Positions 19,101 through 27,013 of a DNA stretch of 64,000 nt are shown piece by piece. Position 1 is the stretch's first letter, and each line of letters starts with the position of its first letter. Under the pieces are notes generated by a model. That model was not told the DNA's origin and did no database searches. It was given only the letters and a program-made list of their open reading frames with translations. The DNA comes from Isohypsibius dastychi (Eukaryota; Tardigrada; Eutardigrada; Parachela; Isohypsibiidae): contig JAQIWT010000004.1 of assembly GCA_034696485.1 (NCBI GenBank), positions 33,999 through 97,998 on the forward strand, read 5' to 3'. The translations under genes and the position numbers were made by a program.

Positions 19101-22100
19101 CGTGCATCCTCATGGTGCAGCGCCGGACGAACCAATTTATTCTCTTGAGTGACCTACAAGATACACGGGTCGCTTCTTCTTTACTTGTCCCGGCTTCTGA
19201 TTCTGATTACCCCTTCTTTGCTTGTCCTGCTCAGAAGCATCTAGAGATTAGTTTGGGTAGGTGGGTATCGCGACAACGAATGGTCCAAGCATTAGGAGCC
19301 TCTCCAGTATTTTTCATCCGCAACCGTGAGCGATGGTTTGTTTACCGTGCAGTAAGCAACAATATTGCTTACTTCTCCTGCTTGTCCTCATGGAAGTCGA
19401 ATTCTCATGGGGAGGTAGTTAGCACCAATCCAGCCGCTGATGAAGAAGATGGGGACAGCAACACGCTCGATGTGGAGGTTTATGCTGTTGAGCCACTAAC
19501 CCAATCAGCCATCGACCACCTCCTCAAGTTGCTTCACGAGCTCGTCGTGGAGCTCGCTGTAGAGGCGCTGTCCGCGAGCTTGAGACAGCAGATGCAGGGC
19601 CTAGGAGGCCGTACGTTAATAATGAGCGAGTCCGAATGGGATGTTGATTTGCTGATTTCCCATGAGGGTCTGAGTAGTAAGCACACCCTCGAGCTGCAAA
19701 TTGCCGCTCCCAACATTGTCAGGCACTTGCTAAACGCCCTCCCAAGTCATTTGTTCGTGGTATTGGGCGAGGAAAGTCTGAGGATCGCTCGTACGACAGC
19801 CGTGCCGAGTCTTGCTGCTGCTGGACGCGTGCATCCATTTACCGTTGTGGCCTTAGTGGAGCAAGTCCTACTCATTGCGTGTTTCAGTGAAAGGTCAAGT
19901 TTGCCTTCATCCAGTCCCACATTTGGCCTCGCCACTAATTCTGCAACGCCGAGAATCCTGTCAGTTGACATTTGGATCCCCACGCGCAAGGGGAATGGCT
20001 CTCGGGCGTTCCAGGCTTTCACGAGGTCGTTTGAGGCCGCAGTTCGTATTGCGGAACGGTCGGCTCTGTTTGAACAGCGATTGCTAGCCGAAGACGAGTC
20101 GATCTCCAACTTTGCATCATTATTGGGTGCGGCTCGACAGGCATGCGGCTCGCAGGTCATGCGTGTGAATGAGCTCGTGCAGCACCCAGAGTCCCCAGGG
20201 GGACCTGAGGAAAACACGGTGTGGCAGATGCCAGCTTGGTCCACGTTGTATGTCTTGCACGATATCGAACGACGTGCTAAGAAAGAATTGCATTTTGATA
20301 AGGCATTCTCATTCAAGGTTTCATTAAAGAGGAACGCGCAACAGCCACAGCATTCTGCATGGTGGTCTCTTTTACACGAAGATGATGAGCGACGAGTTTT
20401 AAGCGCAGATGACGAAGGCAACATCCCGGGCGACGAGGATCCGAGTGTTGCACTTGGTTCGAGCATGGATACTTTCTCAACACAACAACAACAGCTCAAG
20501 AAGCGGATTCCTCTGGTTCTAGAAGGCCTCGCATTCGTTGTCGCGAACAAGCCCTTCTGGCTCAGACAGAAGTCTTCACTGATGTCCCCAGCTGTACACA
20601 AAGCAGTCACGCCAACGACATCCACTGACATTGAGTCCAGCGTAGCCGATCCCAAAGCGAAATTACTGCACCTTCCTACATCACCGTTATCACTCAACTC
20701 TAAAAAGCTACAGCAAGCGCCGCAAGCTGGGGTATCGCTGTCGGCATCAACTGATGTAGTGCGTGTTGATGATCGATCAACGACCTCAGGTACCACCTCA
20801 CCAACATCCGAGGCTTGGCGGCCCCCGTGGCGTGTGACATCCCCGCAACCACCTGTGCCTGATGTAGAGGAGAAGTTAAAGATCTTGATAGTGATTGTCA
20901 CTCGCTCGCAATTGGAATCAGTGTGTTTTGCACTCGATGAGGGTGAGATGCATGCACTTGCGTCCATTACGGAAATATCGCTTAAATGGCTCATCGGACG
21001 TCTTCAGGCGTTTTCTCATCCAATCGTCCGGCACCTCGCGGCTTTGGGGAAAAGGCCTATATTTTCTCCTCCCGTTCCAGTCCACCGGCGCTCGTCATCT
21101 GTGGCCTCCGTTACGTCAATCTCTACACTAACGAGTATGTCCCCAAGAGCCAGCGGAGGCTTCAAGAGGCTCCCAGATGCCGATCCGACGCAAGAGATCG
21201 CTAGGTGGACACAGGATCGACGGGGTCCCGGAAATGCTAGGACATCTGTAGATGTGAATCGGATCTACTCAACCTGCCGTCATGTGATGTCTTTTCGCTC
21301 CCCGGCCCTGATTTCCTTCCCGGACAACTTCATAATGTCTAGTGACGATATCATCAAACAATCCAGTTCTGTTCTGGAGGACGATTTAAAGATGTCTCTT
21401 ATTTCAGAAACGACAGGTGCGAGCATGTTTTTCTCAATTTTGGGAGGCACCCACCTTCTCATGGCACGACTCGGGGCGGCCGGTGGGGGAGTCGGCGTCG
21501 ATGTTGTGGTGCGGGAGCTTGGAAAGCACCAAGGAGGGCTCGGCCTGGGCTTAGCCTTGTCCGGTGTGCATGATACTGTACCATTGGTCCGTGCAAAGCT
21601 GTATGACATGTATGTGGAAAAAATGATCAAATGCGTTTGCCAGGACATGAACGCTGCACTTGCTCCTCTTGCTTTTGAGTTTGGCCGCAACATTAGATCA
21701 AATAATTGGGGAGCGACGAAAGGAATCACATCTTCCCAAATCGCCTGCGAGGTTCGCAATATACTTGAACATGAATTTGAAGAATGGACTCGCGCTTTGA
21801 TCGAAAGAAATACATCGTTGAATTCCCCTTTTGCCATTTCAAACTTTGCTCTAGGTAATGTCCTGGTGCACGTGGACAATCGATTCCATTGTCTGTTGCA
21901 AGTGACACGTGTGGTCGCATCTCCGGTATCATCGCGAGTGACTTTAGTTTACGCAGAGCTATGTGTTTTAGCGGAAGATCGCAGTGACCTTGATCGCGAC
22001 TTGGAGATGGCGACGCAGTGGGCAAAGCATAAGGTCGAGGTGTGTGCAGCGGATGTCAGGTGGAAGTCATTCTGGCGAACCGTAAAACAATCGAGCGCAA

Positions 22101-22627
22101 GAGGCGAGGTCTATTGGCTGGTAATCGAGGAAGACATGGTGGGTGAGGAGGCCCGCGTGTCCCTGACTATGATTGATCCAAGATATGACGATATTCTTGC
22201 GTGCATTGAACAAGGGGTGTCATGGCTGAATCCTCTTCAACGCATGCTTTCCCAATCACCTGGCTGGTTGTTTTCGACCGTGAGGCATCGGTCAACCTCA
22301 GCCACTGCTGGACTTCTCATCAGTCGCGACGATTGCTGCGATAGGTTCGCGGTCTACGCTGGCGCGGAAGATTCTGCAAGCACGATATTTGATCTCCTCT
22401 CCCGCTACGAATCAGACATCCGGAGTTTCCCTCCTGAATTGCAAAATATGCTGTCGTCGATTCTGAGGATGCTGGGAGCCATTTTCATTGACGCATGCGT
22501 AGCGCGAGTCGGCACTGCTTTCAACGTTGTCGGCCAAGAGTCACAATTTGCTGTGGATCAGCCTGACTCGGATACGGAGAATAGCGGCGGCACGATGGTA
22601 GGGGACGAAACGGAAACCCTTGAATGA
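16172..22627 (+). CDS. Giant protein of unknown function, 2151 residues, vWA-like N-terminus
   Basis: This is a single exon of 2152 codons starting at ATG 16172. Residues ~5-200 look like a Rossmann/vWA-type fold (RVYSIVVDSTLTF at the first strand, RHFIPVIIALTNGRR in the middle), but without the DxSxS metal site. Residues ~260-700 and ~1000-1450 appear to be mixed alpha/beta. A Ser/Thr/Pro-rich, probably disordered section lies at about 1460-1700, and a more ordered C-terminal region follows (FSILGGTHLLMARLGAAGG onward). There is no signal peptide or membrane helix. The size, a vWA-like start and mixed domains broken by disordered linkers recall SZT2-type nutrient-signalling scaffolds (KICSTOR), but I could not confirm motif identity, so no name is given. 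A long antisense frame at 19747-20994 is a shadow of this gene. Confidence 0.8.
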   Translation: MKTAKKRVYSIVVDSTLTFQEHDCYTEAISRILRTLSAVSPECFVSLLLDHGKSVFRHVTLKPGSELDSLIQKSCDGYFGESGHLSIATDMTHTEMMFRIALDDVAGLSDRHFIPVIIALTNGRRQIGRDKRKTLVEYSRRNIPLIVYRLTGDSRELCCDDDGLKWACNQTPRGQFLKHSSEEVLLEVFSNLLKPNSEVDPISRVPSHEDQNVKLIEYELPRFNMYQMDAIIEARQRDGFKTEPKKYGPTRRYRPQDDETSAHIEWSPRVTVDYLIKVDLAARKFKAQFRLRGPHALLKHLETNPELVQFVHDSIEIDLVVTSLVGPNSEATTRLFLNKLTGAECSRFIKVTYVDAFCSAGAESEAETLFPRNQEWIIPNKMFRVTTPHYDVDRAIARIQENRKLLLVPPSRLSTVGLFRDSKPVLSHVLRQPESILSEESYQEAALTLANLWKRRGYFQLPSDETISLDFVTIPEANDLPCTRIIVVGGSGLGLTAQIFTEDALKRHLDQIEQQLREDEQVISRLQLFSQLSSVKELLPFSRRSMKLSLPAFVSLSSSESFSAFSNAVDDVFTVKIAEDDCHARYVSKDIVVVLAPIDDGFGLHEIRRMDLLPSPSIILSPGSLQPPPGQPLVDGDDVSYMVQLVTLLRSGFARSAAVTVHSKALPLVAKDDISLISEGCDLMHVDIDFTKLATMDIGTDDFIEHFASLIMEKSDLVALDVDQGFFRSSEGFLQMSLGSETDMKRVSLAPQSVEGLKTVLAHCKTMSLSGAADKVLLRLGLLIPFGTLAASTFGEFRTLSMLEKRINHLISTTILKYARRISSATPEVAIRLVKETLASVPDCVRFDVELSPFVSSSTVEHEDEKLELFVKELAAQTDFPLRIVSGNGPLPVTSPATGSKRKALLGSKKKIFPGLSMPSGNGSQSLGHNVLTEGVTMCHSDEDGWCLLLVGPLSIHIEVWSFSDPAGTACSAKVSACILMVQRRTNQFILLSDLQDTRVASSLLVPASDSDYPFFACPAQKHLEISLGRWVSRQRMVQALGASPVFFIRNRERWFVYRAVSNNIAYFSCLSSWKSNSHGEVVSTNPAADEEDGDSNTLDVEVYAVEPLTQSAIDHLLKLLHELVVELAVEALSASLRQQMQGLGGRTLIMSESEWDVDLLISHEGLSSKHTLELQIAAPNIVRHLLNALPSHLFVVLGEESLRIARTTAVPSLAAAGRVHPFTVVALVEQVLLIACFSERSSLPSSSPTFGLATNSATPRILSVDIWIPTRKGNGSRAFQAFTRSFEAAVRIAERSALFEQRLLAEDESISNFASLLGAARQACGSQVMRVNELVQHPESPGGPEENTVWQMPAWSTLYVLHDIERRAKKELHFDKAFSFKVSLKRNAQQPQHSAWWSLLHEDDERRVLSADDEGNIPGDEDPSVALGSSMDTFSTQQQQLKKRIPLVLEGLAFVVANKPFWLRQKSSLMSPAVHKAVTPTTSTDIESSVADPKAKLLHLPTSPLSLNSKKLQQAPQAGVSLSASTDVVRVDDRSTTSGTTSPTSEAWRPPWRVTSPQPPVPDVEEKLKILIVIVTRSQLESVCFALDEGEMHALASITEISLKWLIGRLQAFSHPIVRHLAALGKRPIFSPPVPVHRRSSSVASVTSISTLTSMSPRASGGFKRLPDADPTQEIARWTQDRRGPGNARTSVDVNRIYSTCRHVMSFRSPALISFPDNFIMSSDDIIKQSSSVLEDDLKMSLISETTGASMFFSILGGTHLLMARLGAAGGGVGVDVVVRELGKHQGGLGLGLALSGVHDTVPLVRAKLYDMYVEKMIKCVCQDMNAALAPLAFEFGRNIRSNNWGATKGITSSQIACEVRNILEHEFEEWTRALIERNTSLNSPFAISNFALGNVLVHVDNRFHCLLQVTRVVASPVSSRVTLVYAELCVLAEDRSDLDRDLEMATQWAKHKVEVCAADVRWKSFWRTVKQSSARGEVYWLVIEEDMVGEEARVSLTMIDPRYDDILACIEQGVSWLNPLQRMLSQSPGWLFSTVRHRSTSATAGLLISRDDCCDRFAVYAGAEDSASTIFDLLSRYESDIRSFPPELQNMLSSILRMLGAIFIDACVARVGTAFNVVGQESQFAVDQPDSDTENSGGTMVGDETETLE

Positions 22628-22845
22628 TTTGTTGATTTCTGTCCCAGACCTCTGCAAAAATGGGACTCGCTTTTAAAATACATGAGAGAAGGAGCAGCGA
22701 AAGACGACCTTGTTGACCAGTAAGGGATCTACTCTTCTGAATCGATATGTAAACTATAACTTGGTTAGCTCCAGTTTGTACTTATAAAAACACTAGACAT
22801 ATTGAGCCTGAAACATATGTCCGACCAATAGAAAGGGTTGTTTAC

Positions 22846-24020
22846 TTAAGCCTTTCCTGCCTTCTTCATGACCTCGAGCATTTTGGCTCCGAGCTTGGCA
22901 GGGCTCTCAACAACGTGCACACCTGCGGACTTGAGTGCCTCGATCTTGGCCTGTGCAGTTCCCTTGCCGCCCGAAACGACAGCACCTGCATGACCCATTC
23001 TTCTACCAGGAGGGGCAGTGAGACCTGCGATGAACGACACTACGGGCTTCTTAGGGTCTCCGTGCATCTTGAGCCAATCGGCAGCATCCTCCTCGGCTTG
23101 GCCACCAATCTCTCCAATCACTGTTGCACGCTATTAGTCTGCAAAAATCTAAATTCTTTGAAAGAGCAACTCACTAATGATACCCTCAGTCTCAGGGTCC
23201 TTGGTAAACCTCTCCAAGCAGTCGATGAAGTTAGTTCCATTGAAGGGATCGCCTCCAATGCCGACGCATGTGCTCTGGCCGAGCCCAACAGTGGTAGTCT
23301 GGTGTACTGCCTCATACGTGAGGGTTCCCGATCGGGAAACGATACCGATCTTTCCGGGCTTGTGAATGTACCCAGGCATGATTCCGATCTTGCACTCATT
23401 GGGTTTGATGATTCCGGGGCAGTTAGGGCCGATGAGGCGGGTCTTGTTCTGTCTCATCAAGTGCCACTTTACGCGAACCATATCTTGCTGGGGAATTCCC
23501 TCGGTAATGCACACAACGAGAGGGATCTCCGCCTCGATGGCTTCCATGATGGCCTTGGCGGCGAGCGGAGGCGGGACGAAGATGGCGGTGGCATCCACTC
23601 CGACCGAGTCTCGCGCCTCCTTCACAGTGGCAAACACGGGCTTGCCAAGGTGAAGCTGACCTGCCTTATTGGGCGAGGTTCCTCCAACGACCTTGGTGCC
23701 ATAGGCGATGGCCTGTTCCGCGTGGAAAGTTCCCTGCTTTCCGGTGAAACCCTGAATGAGAACTCGGGTATTCTTGTCGACCCACACCTTGGCCGTCGAG
23801 CTCATGGCTCGCTTTTCTGTTGTTGAGATTCCGCCACAGAGGCGATCGTCGTTAGCTCGCATCTCGTCTGACACTACTGGATAAGCCCTACAAGTGAATC
23901 CCTCCAAGATGGTTGATCTGTTTTCCCATACCAACAGCCAAGGGACACATACACGCTCCATGCGCGCAAGACCGCAGTGAACTCACGTTGAGCAAAGACC
24001 CCAGTGATGGCAGCCCTCAT
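22846..24020 (-). CDS. SUCLG1: Succinyl-CoA ligase alpha subunit, mitochondrial (three exons)
   Basis: The alpha subunit of succinyl-CoA synthetase makes succinate and a nucleoside triphosphate from succinyl-CoA in the TCA cycle. Exons are 24020-23987, 23816-23175 and 23120-22846 (316 residues in total). Introns 23986-23817 and 23174-23121 both begin GTGAGT and end CAG, and the reading frame is kept. The CoA-binding motif [10 protein letters not shown], the SPNKAGQ segment, [11 protein letters not shown] and SRSGTLTYE are present. The phosphorylated active-site His is His269 in [12 protein letters not shown]. Exon 1 is only 34 nt and encodes the start of a presequence ([11 protein letters not shown], then QKRAMSST after splicing). 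It replaces an alternative unspliced N-terminus from ATG 23961, which looks unlike a transit peptide. Confidence 0.93.
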
Positions 24021-24780
24021 TCTCTTTCCTTTCTCGAAGCTAGGTCCTCCGAACAAACTAAATTATAAAACTGATTCTCAGATCAAAAAGAGACTTAACC
24101 TCGATGTGCCAATCGGAGGGCTGCAGCAAGATGATGATGATGATAAGCACTCCTGTGAGCTGCAGCTTGTTTTGCTCATATGGGATGGACTGACAGACTG
24201 TTGACCCACAAGCAGAATACGAATAATTCAATATCAAACACTCGTTAATTTTAGTAGGTCAACCTCAAAAACGCTCATACGATCTGTCGAGTGAGATACT
24301 CGTATCATCCAATACGAGCATTTGATCTACCCGGGTACGGGTTCCTCCTGTCCAATACGCTCTGAATCGTACACTTATACATGCCGTGCTGCTGGAAATT
24401 AGTTGAACCTTTTCAGGCAGGTTTAAGCACAGAAAGAGCTCAATACGAGGACCTTCGAAGAACACGACGACTTGCCCTTCAAGAAGAAGAATTCGGTGTC
24501 TAGAGATTTTGTTATTCTCGGGGCACAGAATTGATGATCATCCAAACCAACATAAAGTTCAAGCCGAGGGCGAGATCTGAGAAGGCCTGATTTGTGAATC
24601 GACCGCTTGGGGGTCAGCGACGGAAGAACGGCGAACCAATTTTTGGCGACGAGGGGTGAGCAAATATATCCCAGTGTGGGTTCATCAGCCTACTTAGACA
24701 GTGAGTGGGGGTACCAGCGTCTAAAAATCAAATTCTCAGGTGTTTAAGTTGCAGCTTGCCTTCACGAAGAGCACGAGAAA
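24021..24780. other. Intergenic, divergent promoter region
   Basis: This 760-bp region lies between the succinyl-CoA ligase and the synaptogyrin-like gene. It contains a short GAT microsatellite near 24129-24142. No ATG-led open frame of interest is visible. Confidence 0.4.
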
Positions 24781-25399
24781 ATGATGCAGCAGTATTTCAG
24801 GAACTTTATGGACAAGCTCAAGGAGCCCTTGCTTCCAACCCACTTGGCAAACTTTGTAAGTCAAGTCACCAGCTAAACCAATTGAACCCTGCAACACTAA
24901 CGCTCGCTAGCTTCTGTCCATCCTTGTTGTCGCGTGTGTGGCCAATGCAAGAGCGCTAGAAAACTCCAATGAGAATGTGTGCGGTTTCGATCGCAACGAA
25001 GGCGCTTGCTCGTTCTCGACCTTGATTGGCGTTATCGCCCTTTTGACCTCGCTCGTGTTTGTCGTTGCTGAGATCCAGTGGGAGAGCTTAGCCAGCTATC
25101 ACAGATATATCTATCTGGGCGAGGGGATTCTCTCGGCATTTGGATCACTGTTCTTCTTTGTAGTCTTTGTCATGCTTGCATCAGATTGGTCCAAGACGGA
25201 TGCGGCTCTAAAGTCCATGGTTAGCCATGCAAATGCCAGTTTAGCCATCGCATCATCGTTCTTCTCAGTGTTTTCGTGGGCGTTGCTTGCTTACTTCTCT
25301 TATAAAGGCTACAAGGAGGACGACATTGGTGGGATGGAAAGACTGGGGGGCTACCTTGACCCCGTTACCTCGTCGTACCACCAAGGCAGCACTGTTTGA
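24781..25399 (+). CDS. Synaptogyrin/synaptophysin-like tetraspan vesicle protein (two exons)
   Basis: Exon 1 is 24781-24855 and exon 2 is 24911-25399; the 55-nt intron starts GTAAGT, has a CACTAAC branch motif and ends CTAG. The 187-residue product has four membrane segments: LLSILVVACVANA, STLIGVIALLTSLVFVVAEI, GILSAFGSLFFFVVFVMLAS and ASLAIASSFFSVFSWALLAY. The first lumenal loop CGFDRNEGACSFSTLIGV closely follows the synaptogyrin pattern CxFNxNxxAC...IGV, with the paired Cys. Synaptogyrins are MARVEL-domain proteins of small transport vesicles. The C-terminal tail ends in a short Tyr/Ser/Gln-rich part. The unspliced frame would begin without a proper first membrane segment, which supports the intron. 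Confidence 0.8.
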
Positions 25400-25531
25400 A
25401 ATGTATCTTCAAGTATCCCAAGAAGACGCTCAAATTCATGGTATAAGTTTAAAAGGCCTCTAAAATTTGATCAAATTATTGTGTGTATGTATAACATTGT
25501 GGAATTGACATCCGAAGGCATTTACGTTAGA

Positions 25532-27013
25532 TTAGTATTGCCATGCTACATACTTGAGATGCGTGTAGTCGTCCAGACCATATTTGGAACCCTCGCGTCC
25601 AAAGCCACTTTCTTTCACCCCCCCAAATGGTGCCACCTCCGTTGATATTATGCCAGTATTTACTCCAATCATGCCACTCTCCAGGGCCCGTGAAACTCTC
25701 ATAATACGATTGGCATTTGTTGCGTAAAAGTAAGAGGCCAACCCTGACCGAGTTCCATTCGCGCGAGCAATTGCTTCCTCTTCCGAGTCGAAGGATGCCA
25801 CTGCCGCAACCGGGCCAAAGATTTCGTTCCTGAAGACAGCAGCATCGTCCTTTACGTCCACCAATAGCGTGGGCTGAAAGAAATTTCTGTTGAAGGTAGT
25901 CTCTCGCTTGCCTCCAAGAATCAGTTGCGCTGAATTCGACGCAAGGGTATCATTGACGAGATTCTCGACCCTTGAAGCTGCACGATCGTGAATGAGAGAG
26001 CCCATCTCCGCCTTATCGTCCAATGCCCGACCAACTCTAAGACTCTTTATTTTCTCACTCAGCCTTTGTACAAACAACGGGTAAACCGTTTTCTGAACAA
26101 AAATTCTGTTTGAGCAAACGCAGGTCTGCCCTGCATTTCTAAACTTCGACGCCATGAGACCATCCACGGCGGCATTGACGTCAGCGCAATCAAACACGAT
26201 AAAACACGCATTACCGCCAAGCTCCATCGATGTACGCTTCACCGTCGTCGCGCATTGAGCCAACAGTTTTTTACCCACGGCGGTGGAACCTGTGAAAGAT
26301 AACTTGGAGATTCGTTCATCTGTTGAGAAGGCCTTGCCTACGTGATCTGCATTATCGCGTGAGGACGGCACAATGTTAAAAACACCTTCAGGATACAAGG
26401 TCTGAATCAGGTTGCTGAAGGCGATCGCGGAAAGAGGCACGTCCTCCGAAGGTCGGGCAACAATTGTGCAACCAGCGGCAAGTGCAGCCGCGGCCTTGCG
26501 AGCCAACATCGCATTTCCAAAGTTGAATGGAGTCACAAAACTACACACTCCCACTGGTTCGCGGGTGACAAAATTACGCCTATTTGGAAACGTAGCAGGA
26601 ATCTCGGTGCCGTATGCGCGCTTGGCTTCCTCGCTAAACCATTCTAGATACGATGCTCCGTATTCGATCTCTCCTTTGGCCTCGCGGATAGGTTTGCCAC
26701 TTTCGCAACTCAGAATGGTTGCCAGGTCATCTGAATTCTTCCGTTGGGCCTCCGCAAGTGCTTTGAGCAACCGACTCCGTTGAGTCGCGGTTGTCCTCGA
26801 AAAGGTTTGGAAAGCCTCATACGCTCTTGAGATGGCTTCTTCGACATCGCTAACATCGGGAACAAGTGCGATAGGTTCGCTTAGCCCCAGGGCGCCAGAT
26901 GGGTCGTTCACAGCAAACCTCTCTTTGGCGCCTGGAGTCGAAAACGGCTCGAGAAGCTTTGGGTTCTTCAAGCGACCTCTCAGCGCCGATGAGACCTTGA
27001 GTGCAACCGACAT
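25532..27013 (-). CDS. ALDH5A1: Succinate-semialdehyde dehydrogenase, probably mitochondrial
   Basis: This 493-residue aldehyde dehydrogenase oxidises succinate semialdehyde to succinate, the last step of the GABA shunt. The start at ATG 27013 gives an N-terminus (MSVALKVSSALRGRLKN) typical of mitochondrial presequences; an open frame upstream lacks ATG. The catalytic Cys is C298 in NAGQTCVCSNR, and the second Cys two residues on is the redox-switch position known from human SSADH. The general base is in ELGGN (Glu264). Two positions depart from the family norm: the oxyanion PWN motif reads PFN (162-164), and the cofactor Lys of KPxE is Arg187, with Glu190 kept. Glu at that site favours NAD over NADP. 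SSADH is favoured over a general ALDH by the AEDTPLSA-like segment (PSEDVPLSA), but other semialdehydes cannot be excluded. Confidence 0.87.
   Translation of the reverse strand: MSVALKVSSALRGRLKNPKLLEPFSTPGAKERFAVNDPSGALGLSEPIALVPDVSDVEEAISRAYEAFQTFSRTTATQRSRLLKALAEAQRKNSDDLATILSCESGKPIREAKGEIEYGASYLEWFSEEAKRAYGTEIPATFPNRRNFVTREPVGVCSFVTPFNFGNAMLARKAAAALAAGCTIVARPSEDVPLSAIAFSNLIQTLYPEGVFNIVPSSRDNADHVGKAFSTDERISKLSFTGSTAVGKKLLAQCATTVKRTSMELGGNACFIVFDCADVNAAVDGLMASKFRNAGQTCVCSNRIFVQKTVYPLFVQRLSEKIKSLRVGRALDDKAEMGSLIHDRAASRVENLVNDTLASNSAQLILGGKRETTFNRNFFQPTLLVDVKDDAAVFRNEIFGPVAAVASFDSEEEAIARANGTRSGLASYFYATNANRIMRVSRALESGMIGVNTGIISTEVAPFGGVKESGFGREGSKYGLDDYTHLKYVAWQY

Noticed and set aside
19747..20994. 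415-codon antisense open frame inside the giant 2151-residue gene
   Set aside because: It is very rich in Ser, Cys, Arg and Thr with no domain, as expected for an antisense shadow of a long coding region.
22915..23826. 303-codon plus-strand frame opposite succinyl-CoA ligase
   Set aside because: The minus strand encodes an unmistakable conserved enzyme; the plus-strand frame has no family features.
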